Shown: piece by piece, positions 19,052-25,991 of the stretch
Numbering within the stretch: position 1 is the first letter of the stretch
Layout of the letters: each line of letters opens with the position of its first letter
From: an uncultured Ruminococcus sp.
Lineage (GTDB): Bacteria > Bacillota > Clostridia > Oscillospirales > Ruminococcaceae
Reading direction: 5' to 3'
DNA: 64,000 bases
Assembly (NCBI GenBank): GCA_947627175.1
Contig: CANQVA010000006.1
Coordinates: forward strand, 62,001 to 126,000
Made by a program: the position numbers and the translations under genes
Notes under the pieces: generated by a model
What the model was told of the DNA's origin: nothing
The model's database searches: none
The model's input: only the letters and a program-made list of their open reading frames with translations

Positions 19052-19083
19052 CAAAAATCCCCGCTCTTATTATGAACGGGGAT
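19052..19083 (-). terminator. Terminator after the YfhO-family gene
   Basis: ATCCCCG and CGGGGAT form a 7-bp stem (19057-19063 with 19077-19083), followed on the minus strand by TTTTTG. Confidence 0.75.
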
Positions 19084-19089
19084 AATTTT

Positions 19090-22000
19090 TTACTTTTTCT
19101 TTTTCTTCTTTTTCTTGTTGTTATTGCTGTTATTATTTTTGCTATTATTGTTATTATTTTTGTTGTTACTGTTGTTATCAGAAACTTTTTCCGAATTATC
19201 AGTTTTTTCTGAATCATCAGATTTTTCCGAATCATCAGTTTTTTCGGTGTCTGGTTCTTTTGTTTCGTTTGATTTTTCGGACTTATTTTCTTCATTCTCA
19301 GAGGAATTTTCCTCATCGTCGGATTTGTTTGCCGTTGTCAGTTCCTGTTCGGAAATAGCACCCTTTGATTTGATAATCTGGACATTTTTAGCAGGTTTAG
19401 CAGGTTCTTCATTTTCAATGCCGAGTTTTCTTTTTTCTTTTTCTTTCTGAAGTTCAATAAGCACAACGTTATGTTTTTTGTCGTAGATATAGAACATAAC
19501 CATAATTGCAATACCGAGAATGAGAGTGAATATTCCGAGAGTAAATCCCGGTGGTGTATATTTCATAGTGATAGTATGCTGACCCGGGGGAAGTTTAAGA
19601 CCTATTGTAGATTCAAGCATAATTACTGTTCCTGATTCGGCATCAGAATTGTTTGAATAGCGTATTGTGCCGTCCTCATTTACATTTTCAAATATAAGGT
19701 TATCAGCCTTTTTGCCGTCAATTTTCAGCGTCCAGCCTTCTTCATACGGGATAGTAGTAAAGAGCAACTGTCCTTCATTTACATTTACAGTACCTTCAAT
19801 ATATCTGTCATTTGACTTATCTGTATTTATTACAAGCTGATTTTGTTTGAGTTTGTTTATATCTTCATGGAAAGCTTCATAGTCGATATTATAAAATTGC
19901 AGACCGCCATTTTCCTTGAACATGAAGTGTTCATTTGAACCTGTATAAACACTGCTGCCTTCTGTTTTTGTGATAGTGAATCTTACTTCAATTTCAGTGC
20001 CGGCAGGATAAGAACCAAGTCTTATAATAGGTCTGATATGGTCTTTAAGATAATTGCCGTATTCCTGATGATTAGTGTAGTTTCCGTTTTCGTCTTTATC
20101 CGTGGAAACCCATATATTAACGCCTTTATAGTAATCACTGTCTATGTGCATATATACAGCACCGTCATATTGAGTAGTAATATGCATATTTACAACAGGG
20201 TCAATTGCGTTGGGGAGAGCATCATAAGCATGATGTGCTTTTTCATTCATAACATTTCCGTTGCTGTCAGTCGGTGTATATATACTGTGGCGTACCTGAT
20301 TCGGGTCAAATACGGTATTTCCTTCATATGCTTCAGGTTCAAGGCGTTTGTAATATTCCTTGAAACCGTTTATTGTAATATAACCGTTTTCATCTGTCTG
20401 AAAATCTGTATTTCCCGTAAGTGTACTAAGGAAAATATTCATGCTGTTGAATTGGTTGTCATTTCCGAGATGACCGAGTTTAAGCATATCTTCACTTGCG
20501 GCATATGCGATTGAAAGAGCGTCTTTGTTTTCATATACATCAAGTGTTGTTTCTTTATTTACATTGTTTATATAGCTTGTTTCAAATACTTTTTCATAAA
20601 GTGGTTCAAGAAGTGAACGATTTCCGGAATTTCTGTTAGGGTCATCAATTACATACTTTATACCGAGAAGTGAATCTGCAATAACATTGTTTCCCTTGTA
20701 CTGAGTTTCATAGCTTTGTGTGAAATAGCCGAGAGCTTCAATAAATTTAATTGCTTTCGCATTCATTACAGAGCTTGAGTGTGAAACACCTTTCAGACCA
20801 TATGCAAGATTATCATTTACGCATCGCTGATAAGTTTTTTCAGCACGATAAAAACCGTCGTCATATTCTTCCAATGCTTCAACGACATCGGGAGCGGACA
20901 TAATTTCTTCATATGTTGAACGGTCGGAATATGCAACTTCCTTGTTTACTTTCTTGAAAGTATCATAGGCGTTATATCCTGCCTCAAAAAATACAACGCA
21001 GGCAACGGCAATTGTAAGAAGATTTTTTCCCTTTTTTGTTTTTGAGTTGCTGTAGAAATAGATATAAATAAGATAGACCGCCGCAAGCATTACGCCGATA
21101 ACGAGAGTACCGAGCCATAATTCTTCATGTGTGTCATTGTGATATGTTTCAGTTGTTTTATAGGGAACTGTTGCGACATACTGGTATTTTTCCTGATTAT
21201 AGTTGTATTTCGGCATACGTTCATTGAAGAACGCAACAAGCACCGCAATTCCGGTGAATGTCCCGGCAACACTTCCGACTGAAATTTTATATCCGTCAAG
21301 ATGTGAGAATATTTCTGCCGCCATTGAAACAAAGACAAATGAGAGCAGGAAAGAATATCTATAAGGGAGCCAGTTAGGGTCTTGTCCACCGTGCCAAAGC
21401 ATATTTATCGGCTTTACATACATACTTGTAATCAATATTGCAGTAAGCAGTCCATAGCCTATTTTGTGTTTTACTTTTACTTTTTTATTCATGAAGAACA
21501 GCGGTAAAAGTGTTAGTGTAAGAACACCGCAATAAATTTCCGGTCGTCCATACATTCTTGTACCCTCATCAACGTTTACAGAATAGTATTGGTTGGGGAG
21601 CAACGTCGGGACAAGTTCAAGAAATTCAAACATATGTTTGAAAGAGTAGTCAGGTTCGGAAAAATCAAATTTACCATTTGAAAGACCATTATAAACAGGC
21701 AAAATCATAAATATACTGCACATAAGCACAACTATAGTTGATACTGCCATAAGACCAAATGTCATGAAATATTCTTTGACATTGTTGAACTTTCTTTTTG
21801 TTCCGAAGAAAAGATAGTAAAAGAAATAAATTGCAACAAATATTGCTATCATGTAGCCGATGTAAAATTCAGCAACAAACATAATCGCAAGCGGAATAAT
21901 ATAGTTGAGTTTTCTGCCGTCGTCTATGAGATATTCAACGCCTAAAATAATAAGCGGCAGGAAAACAGGGCCGTCAATCCACATGGGGTCAATAAGCTGA

Positions 22001-22518
22001 ATTGCAACATAACTCATCATTGCATACATTGTAGAAAAAAGGATTGACTGCAAAGGCGGTACATTCTTTGATTTCTGAGCATATATGCAGAATGTAAGAC
22101 CGGCAGCACCGACTTTGCACAACTGCATTATCATCATAGCTTCAAGTATAAGGCTTCTTGGCATGAGAATTATAATAAGTGTAAACGGGCTTGCAAGATA
22201 GTAGCCTGTTATACCCATAAATTCACCTGATAGGTTACGGCTCCAGTTATAGAATATACTGCCGTCTCCCCAGAATGCGTCACGGATAGCCTCAAAGTAG
22301 TAGATGTACTGTCCGTTAAGGTCAAGAGCGAGTACGGAACGCTCATTGAACGGATATATGCCGAAAAAGGCATATGCGATAAAAGTAAGCAGAGCCGGTA
22401 TAAGAAAAGCAGCAACATAATAAAGCGGTTTATACTTTACTTTTGTTTTTGCTGCAATTATGTCTGAAGCTGTAACAGACGGTTTCTGCTTTGAACCGAT
22501 AGCTTTTGTTTTAGACAA
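19090..22518 (-). CDS. YfhO-family multispanning membrane protein
   Basis: This 1142-residue protein has a soluble N-terminal stretch of about 30 residues, then many transmembrane helices through about residue 510. A large extracytoplasmic domain follows (about 530-990) and one more membrane helix near residue 1000, followed by a cytoplasmic tail. The architecture and the sequence around the first helices match the YfhO family. B. subtilis YfhO is implicated in glycosylating lipoteichoic acid or similar polymers; the role here is inferred. The last 90 residues or so are Glu/Ser/Asp-rich and then almost pure Asn, Ser and Lys, ending in eight Lys. Start is a TTG at 22518 after AGGAGG; no closer ATG gives the full N-terminus. 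Confidence 0.85.
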   Translation of the reverse strand: MSKTKAIGSKQKPSVTASDIIAAKTKVKYKPLYYVAAFLIPALLTFIAYAFFGIYPFNERSVLALDLNGQYIYYFEAIRDAFWGDGSIFYNWSRNLSGEFMGITGYYLASPFTLIIILMPRSLILEAMMIMQLCKVGAAGLTFCIYAQKSKNVPPLQSILFSTMYAMMSYVAIQLIDPMWIDGPVFLPLIILGVEYLIDDGRKLNYIIPLAIMFVAEFYIGYMIAIFVAIYFFYYLFFGTKRKFNNVKEYFMTFGLMAVSTIVVLMCSIFMILPVYNGLSNGKFDFSEPDYSFKHMFEFLELVPTLLPNQYYSVNVDEGTRMYGRPEIYCGVLTLTLLPLFFMNKKVKVKHKIGYGLLTAILITSMYVKPINMLWHGGQDPNWLPYRYSFLLSFVFVSMAAEIFSHLDGYKISVGSVAGTFTGIAVLVAFFNERMPKYNYNQEKYQYVATVPYKTTETYHNDTHEELWLGTLVIGVMLAAVYLIYIYFYSNSKTKKGKNLLTIAVACVVFFEAGYNAYDTFKKVNKEVAYSDRSTYEEIMSAPDVVEALEEYDDGFYRAEKTYQRCVNDNLAYGLKGVSHSSSVMNAKAIKFIEALGYFTQSYETQYKGNNVIADSLLGIKYVIDDPNRNSGNRSLLEPLYEKVFETSYINNVNKETTLDVYENKDALSIAYAASEDMLKLGHLGNDNQFNSMNIFLSTLTGNTDFQTDENGYITINGFKEYYKRLEPEAYEGNTVFDPNQVRHSIYTPTDSNGNVMNEKAHHAYDALPNAIDPVVNMHITTQYDGAVYMHIDSDYYKGVNIWVSTDKDENGNYTNHQEYGNYLKDHIRPIIRLGSYPAGTEIEVRFTITKTEGSSVYTGSNEHFMFKENGGLQFYNIDYEAFHEDINKLKQNQLVINTDKSNDRYIEGTVNVNEGQLLFTTIPYEEGWTLKIDGKKADNLIFENVNEDGTIRYSNNSDAESGTVIMLESTIGLKLPPGQHTITMKYTPPGFTLGIFTLILGIAIMVMFYIYDKKHNVVLIELQKEKEKRKLGIENEEPAKPAKNVQIIKSKGAISEQELTTANKSDDEENSSENEENKSEKSNETKEPDTEKTDDSEKSDDSEKTDNSEKVSDNNSNNKNNNNNSKNNNSNNNKKKKKKKK

Positions 22519-22584
22519 AATTTTGTTCCTCCTTTTTTTTCGGCGGACGGCGGAAAGCCATAATCCCCGATTATAATAATAATT

Positions 22585-22613
22585 ATTATACTATAATTTT
22601 TCTGACATTGCAA
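22585..22613 (-). promoter_or_regulatory. Promoter of the YfhO-family gene
   Basis: On the minus strand TTGCAA (22608-22613) and TATAAT (22585-22590) have a 17-base spacer, about 70 bases before the TTG start. Confidence 0.6.
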
Positions 22614-22718
22614 GAGAAATATATAAATTTTCATAAAAGATAATAAATACTCTGTTTCCCCATTATATTTGACGTTTTTTAATACAAAAACTCTCAATAT
22701 TTTTTAAAGTAATGTAAA

Positions 22719-22750
22719 TTAAAAAAACGGGGCAATTACCTCGTTTTTTT
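22719..22750. terminator. Small hairpin with T run between divergent genes
   Basis: AAAACGGGG and CCTCGTTTT form a 9-bp stem (one G-T) with a six-base loop, followed by TTT on +. It lies between two divergent promoters, so it ends no visible gene. It could insulate them or be a remnant. Confidence 0.4.
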
Positions 22751-22772
22751 ATGAAAAATTTTATATTTTTTG

Positions 22773-22801
22773 TTGACAATATATGTATTATGTGGTATTA
22801 T
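22773..22801 (+). promoter_or_regulatory. Promoter of the ORF6N gene
   Basis: A perfect TTGACA (22773-22778) and TATTAT (22796-22801) are separated by 17 bases. The predicted transcript start (about 22808) leaves a leader of about 200 bases. A 13-bp palindrome, GGGCATAATGCCC (22809-22821), sits at the predicted start site. Confidence 0.75.
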
Positions 22802-22807
22802 AGAAAC

Positions 22808-22970
22808 AGGGCATAATGCCCACCGTCTGAAACAGGTCGGCAAACCTGAATCAGACACTAAAACAAAAGTTACCAAACTAACTTTGTAATAGCTTGTGAA
22901 CAATATACCCTATGATTTTATTATATCATATAGGGTTTGGTTTGTCAAGATTTTTTTACTCTTGGTAACT
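22808..22970 (+). ncRNA. Structured leader or small RNA ahead of the ORF6N gene
   Basis: Four hairpins can be drawn in order. H1 is 22809-22821 (GGGC/GCCC). H2 is 22825-22856 (GTCTGA/TCAGAC and CAGGT/ACCTG around a symmetric AA/AA internal loop). H3 is 22863-22887 (about 8 bp with one bulge). H4 is 22907-22936 (ACCCTAT/ATAGGGT extended by GAT/ATC) followed by a U-rich stretch. Nine bases of H3 (22868-22876, AGTTACCAA) are also perfectly complementary to 22962-22970, just before the ribosome site, so two folds are possible. It resembles no riboswitch I recognise. It may be an attenuated leader, an independent small RNA of about 140 bases, or a set of protein-binding palindromes. Confidence 0.5.
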
Positions 22971-23009
22971 TCTGTTATCAGCAATTTTTTTGTAAAGGAG
23001 TAGAGAAAT

Positions 23010-23648
23010 ATGTATGAAATTATTAACAATGTACCTTTAGAAATCAAAGAGTACAATGGACAGCGTGTAATAACATTCAAGGACATCGACATCATACACG
23101 ACAGACCGGAGGGAACAGCACACAGAAACTTCCAAAAAAATCGTGCTCGTTTTATAAAAGGTGAAGATTACTTCAAAGTTAGTGCTGATGAAATTCGCCT
23201 TAATAACATCATGGATATATCACCAAAAGCACATGGTGAAATTATTCTTGTTACAGAATCAGGCTATATGATGCTTGTAAAATCTTTTACAGATGAACTT
23301 GCATGGAGCATACAGCGTCAGCTTTTCACGACGTATTTCAGGAAACAAAAAATTGATAATTCGTATGATGAAGATATTATTATCAGGCTTAATGAGCTGG
23401 AACAGAAAATCAATGAATTATATGTAAGGGAAGAAAGGGATTTTAAACAAATAACAGAAGACATTAAAGCTATGACGGAGGACATTAAAGCTATGGAAGA
23501 AGACATTAAAGCTATAACAGAAGATATTAAAGATATAAGAAAAGATATGGTAATAACTTCTCTGGAAGTTGTAAATACATTGATACCATGTTTTGGTTAT
23601 ATCAATAAAAAGTTAAAGAAATTAAAGGAAAAGTTAAAAAATAAATAA
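23010..23648 (+). CDS. ORF6N-domain protein, phage-type regulator
   Basis: This 212-residue protein has an N-terminal ORF6N domain (about residues 1-105), recognisable by Gln-Arg-Val-Ile-Thr-Phe-Lys-Asp-Ile-Asp, Ala-His-Arg-Asn-Phe-Gln and Gly-Tyr-Met-Met-Leu-Val-Lys. ORF6N and related KilA-N/BRO domains are DNA-binding modules of phages and mobile elements. A coiled coil follows, in which a heptad (Glu-Asp-Ile-Lys-Ala-Met-Thr and variants) is repeated four to five times (about residues 148-181). A Lys-rich C-terminus ends the protein. An AAAGGAG precedes the ATG. Surrounded by AT-rich, repeat-containing DNA and without phage structural genes, it is probably an acquired single-gene cassette. 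Function is inferred from the domain only. Confidence 0.82.
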   Translation: MYEIINNVPLEIKEYNGQRVITFKDIDIIHDRPEGTAHRNFQKNRARFIKGEDYFKVSADEIRLNNIMDISPKAHGEIILVTESGYMMLVKSFTDELAWSIQRQLFTTYFRKQKIDNSYDEDIIIRLNELEQKINELYVREERDFKQITEDIKAMTEDIKAMEEDIKAITEDIKDIRKDMVITSLEVVNTLIPCFGYINKKLKKLKEKLKNK

Positions 23649-23663
23649 ATCAAAAAAAATTAA

Positions 23664-23897
23664 GGTTATTTCAAAAATTGCGAGGGCGAAATTTGTTGGC
23701 ACAAATTTTCCTATATATAGCCAAAAATAAAACGTAAATTATTTTAATTTTCTTACATATAAAAAAACTAAAATAAGGGAAATTTCACAAACCACGATAT
23801 ATAGGCAAAATATAACAATCGCTTTGTAGAAAATTCGGATTATTTCAAAATTTGTAAAAGTGAAATTCACCTGCACAAATTTGCCTATATATAGCCA
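23664..23897. repeat. Pair of diverged direct repeats of about 60 bp
   Basis: Positions 23664-23722 and 23838-23897 share the order TTATTTCAAAA, GAAATT, GCACAAATTT and CCTATATATAGCC, differing mostly in the middle. A partial inverse copy (GAAATTTCACAA with GATATATAGGC) lies between them near 23779-23811. No open reading frame is convincing in 23649-24020, which is otherwise AT-rich. Confidence 0.55.
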
Positions 23898-23974
23898 TAT
23901 TTGCAAGTGCAAAATTTGCTCGCACAAAAAAACAGCCTTATTTATATTTTTTGGTGCTTATTCAAAAAACCAGC

Positions 23975-24016
23975 AAAAAAAACAACGGTTCTTTTTTTCG
24001 GAACCGTTGTTTTTAT
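23975..24016. terminator. Bidirectional terminator
   Basis: AAAACAACGGTTC and GGAACCGTTGTTTT form a 13-bp stem with an 8-base loop. T runs on both strands allow it to end the ORF6N unit (+) and the GH13 gene (-). Confidence 0.85.
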
Positions 24017-24020
24017 ATTA

Positions 24021-25904
24021 TCAGCCTATAAATTCAGCGGAAATTATTGTATATCCGTAGGGTTTTAGAGTAACCGTATTATTTTCAAATTCGCCGTACA
24101 TCTTTTTAAAGTTTTTAAATCTCGGCAGAAGTTCCTGAATATTTTCAAAAGTTATGTCATCACCGCTTCTGTTTACAAAGATAATTGCATCTACATCACC
24201 TTGTCTTGTAAAAGCAGCTACACGTTCGTCAATAATTTCATTATCATTGATAACAAAATAAGTTCTTCCATATTTCATATTGGGAATAGATTTTCTTACA
24301 CGGCTTAACTCTGAAACATATTCAATAAGTTCCTTGTCCTCATTTCCCCACGGATAACAACGACGGTTGAACGGGTCTTTATATCCCTGTAAGCCTGCCT
24401 CGTCGCCATAATAGATACTCGGAACACCCGGAAGGAAAAACATTAAAGCCATAGCAGCCTTCAGGAGATTTTTTCCCTGATTGTACTGATGTTCATTAAG
24501 GTATCTTTCAGCCATCCAGTCCTTGCTTTTATCGTCGCAGTTTTCACCGCCAAGGCGATTTATTGCACGTTCAATATCATGAGTTGAAACAAAATTCATA
24601 AGAACGTCAACTGTCGGTTTAGGATAGTTTTCAACAATTGTCATTATTGAATATATAAAATTCTTTACACTTCCGCCCTTTACATAATTGATTATAGCTT
24701 CACGGAAAGGATAATTCATAACAGAGTCAAGTTGTTCACCGAGAAGATAACGGCGTTTTATGCCGTAGCTTTCTTTATTTGATGCATCTTCCCATACTTC
24801 ACCGATAACAATTTTGTCCTTGTCGTAATTTTTAACGCATTTGCGGAGATTGATTAAAAATTTGTCGGGGAGTTCGTCAGCAACGTCAAGGCGGTATCCT
24901 GCCGCACCCTTTGAAAGCCAGTAATTCAATACACCATCTTCACCACATATAAATTCAGTATAGCTTTCATTATTTTCCCATACATTTGGGAGGGTATCAA
25001 TTCCCCACCATGCTTCATATACATCAGGATAGTTTATAAAAGTATACCATTCATAATACTTACTGTCCTTTGAGTTATAAGCACCTTGATTTTCATATCG
25101 GTTGAACTTGTTGAAGTAAACGCTGTCCGCACCTGTATGAGAAAAAACACCGTCAAGAATTACGGAGATACCATATTTTTCAGCTTCTTTGCAGAGTTCT
25201 TCAAATTCGTCATTAGTACCGAGGAGCGGGTCGGCTTTCATATAGTTAGCCGTATTATAGCGATGATTTTCATGTGATTCAAATATAGGATTAAGATATA
25301 TACAAGTAACACCGAGGTCTTTCAGATAACCGAGTTTTGACTGTATTCCGGCAAAATCTCCGCCGAAATAGTCATTATTCCACACATGACCGTTTTGGTC
25401 AGGCTTGTAAAACGGAGTACCGCCCCAGTCATCACGGATAATACGGTCTTTCGGTACATTTTCATGTACTTTTCCACTTTTGCAGAAACGGTCGGGGAAA
25501 ATCTGATACATAACGCCACCTTTCAGAAAATCGGGCGTTTCATAGTCACTTGAATAAACTGTAAGCTGGAAAAGGTCGCCGAAATCTATATTTCCCTCAT
25601 GGCAGTTAATTCTTTTTATGTAATGGCGTGTTCCTCCGCTTGTATATGAAAAGTAGTAATAATGAACATCAGTATACCTTGCGTTGTAGCTTGTAGTGAA
25701 AACACGGTCTTCGTCAGTTTCTTCTGTAAGTTCCATATTAAGGAAACGCTCTTTGAATCCTGTTCTGAAAAGAACGAGTACAGGCGGAAAATCGAGGTTT
25801 ATATTTTTCGGGAGTCTGATGGAAAAATTACAGGTTTCCCCCTGCTTTACCGCTCCGAAAATTGATTTGTAATTTAAATTCCATGTATCATAAATTGGTT
25901 TCAT
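24021..25904 (-). CDS. GH13 alpha-glucan hydrolase (neopullulanase/alpha-amylase type)
   Basis: This 627-residue cytosolic enzyme has no signal peptide. An N-terminal Ig-like module (about residues 1-120) precedes the TIM barrel. The expected nucleophile is Asp340 (Gly-Tyr-Arg-Leu-Asp), the acid/base is Glu369 (Ile-Gly-Glu-Val), and the transition-state Asp is Asp443 (Ser-Thr-His-Asp). The other conserved GH13 region, Asp-Gly-Val-Phe-Ser-His, is at 251-256. The N-terminal module plus the intracellular location suit a neopullulanase or cyclomaltodextrinase that trims imported maltodextrin. The gene follows glgP but is separated from it by a terminator, so it has its own promoter or depends on read-through. 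Confidence 0.92.
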   Translation of the reverse strand: MKPIYDTWNLNYKSIFGAVKQGETCNFSIRLPKNINLDFPPVLVLFRTGFKERFLNMELTEETDEDRVFTTSYNARYTDVHYYYFSYTSGGTRHYIKRINCHEGNIDFGDLFQLTVYSSDYETPDFLKGGVMYQIFPDRFCKSGKVHENVPKDRIIRDDWGGTPFYKPDQNGHVWNNDYFGGDFAGIQSKLGYLKDLGVTCIYLNPIFESHENHRYNTANYMKADPLLGTNDEFEELCKEAEKYGISVILDGVFSHTGADSVYFNKFNRYENQGAYNSKDSKYYEWYTFINYPDVYEAWWGIDTLPNVWENNESYTEFICGEDGVLNYWLSKGAAGYRLDVADELPDKFLINLRKCVKNYDKDKIVIGEVWEDASNKESYGIKRRYLLGEQLDSVMNYPFREAIINYVKGGSVKNFIYSIMTIVENYPKPTVDVLMNFVSTHDIERAINRLGGENCDDKSKDWMAERYLNEHQYNQGKNLLKAAMALMFFLPGVPSIYYGDEAGLQGYKDPFNRRCYPWGNEDKELIEYVSELSRVRKSIPNMKYGRTYFVINDNEIIDERVAAFTRQGDVDAIIFVNRSGDDITFENIQELLPRFKNFKKMYGEFENNTVTLKPYGYTIISAEFIG

Positions 25905-25938
25905 AATAACACTCCTATATTTATTATTTTTTATAACT

Positions 25939-25978
25939 AAAAGGGGACGGAAGTTGAATTTCGTCCCCTTTTTTTTAG
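25939..25978. terminator. Terminator between glgP and the GH13 gene
   Basis: AAAAGGGGACG and CGTCCCCTTTT form an 11-bp stem with a 12-base loop, with T runs on both sides. It ends glgP. Confidence 0.85.
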
Positions 25979-25991
25979 AATAGGGTATATT

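Noticed and set aside
19115-19450. A Leu-rich + strand frame of 111 codons
   Set aside because: It is the complement of the Lys/Asn/Glu-rich tail of the YfhO-family gene.
22868-22970. A miniature inverted-repeat element bounded by AGTTACCAA / TTGGTAACT
   Set aside because: The arms are only 9 bp, no target-site duplication was seen, and the segment is equally explained as leader RNA; kept only as an alternative.
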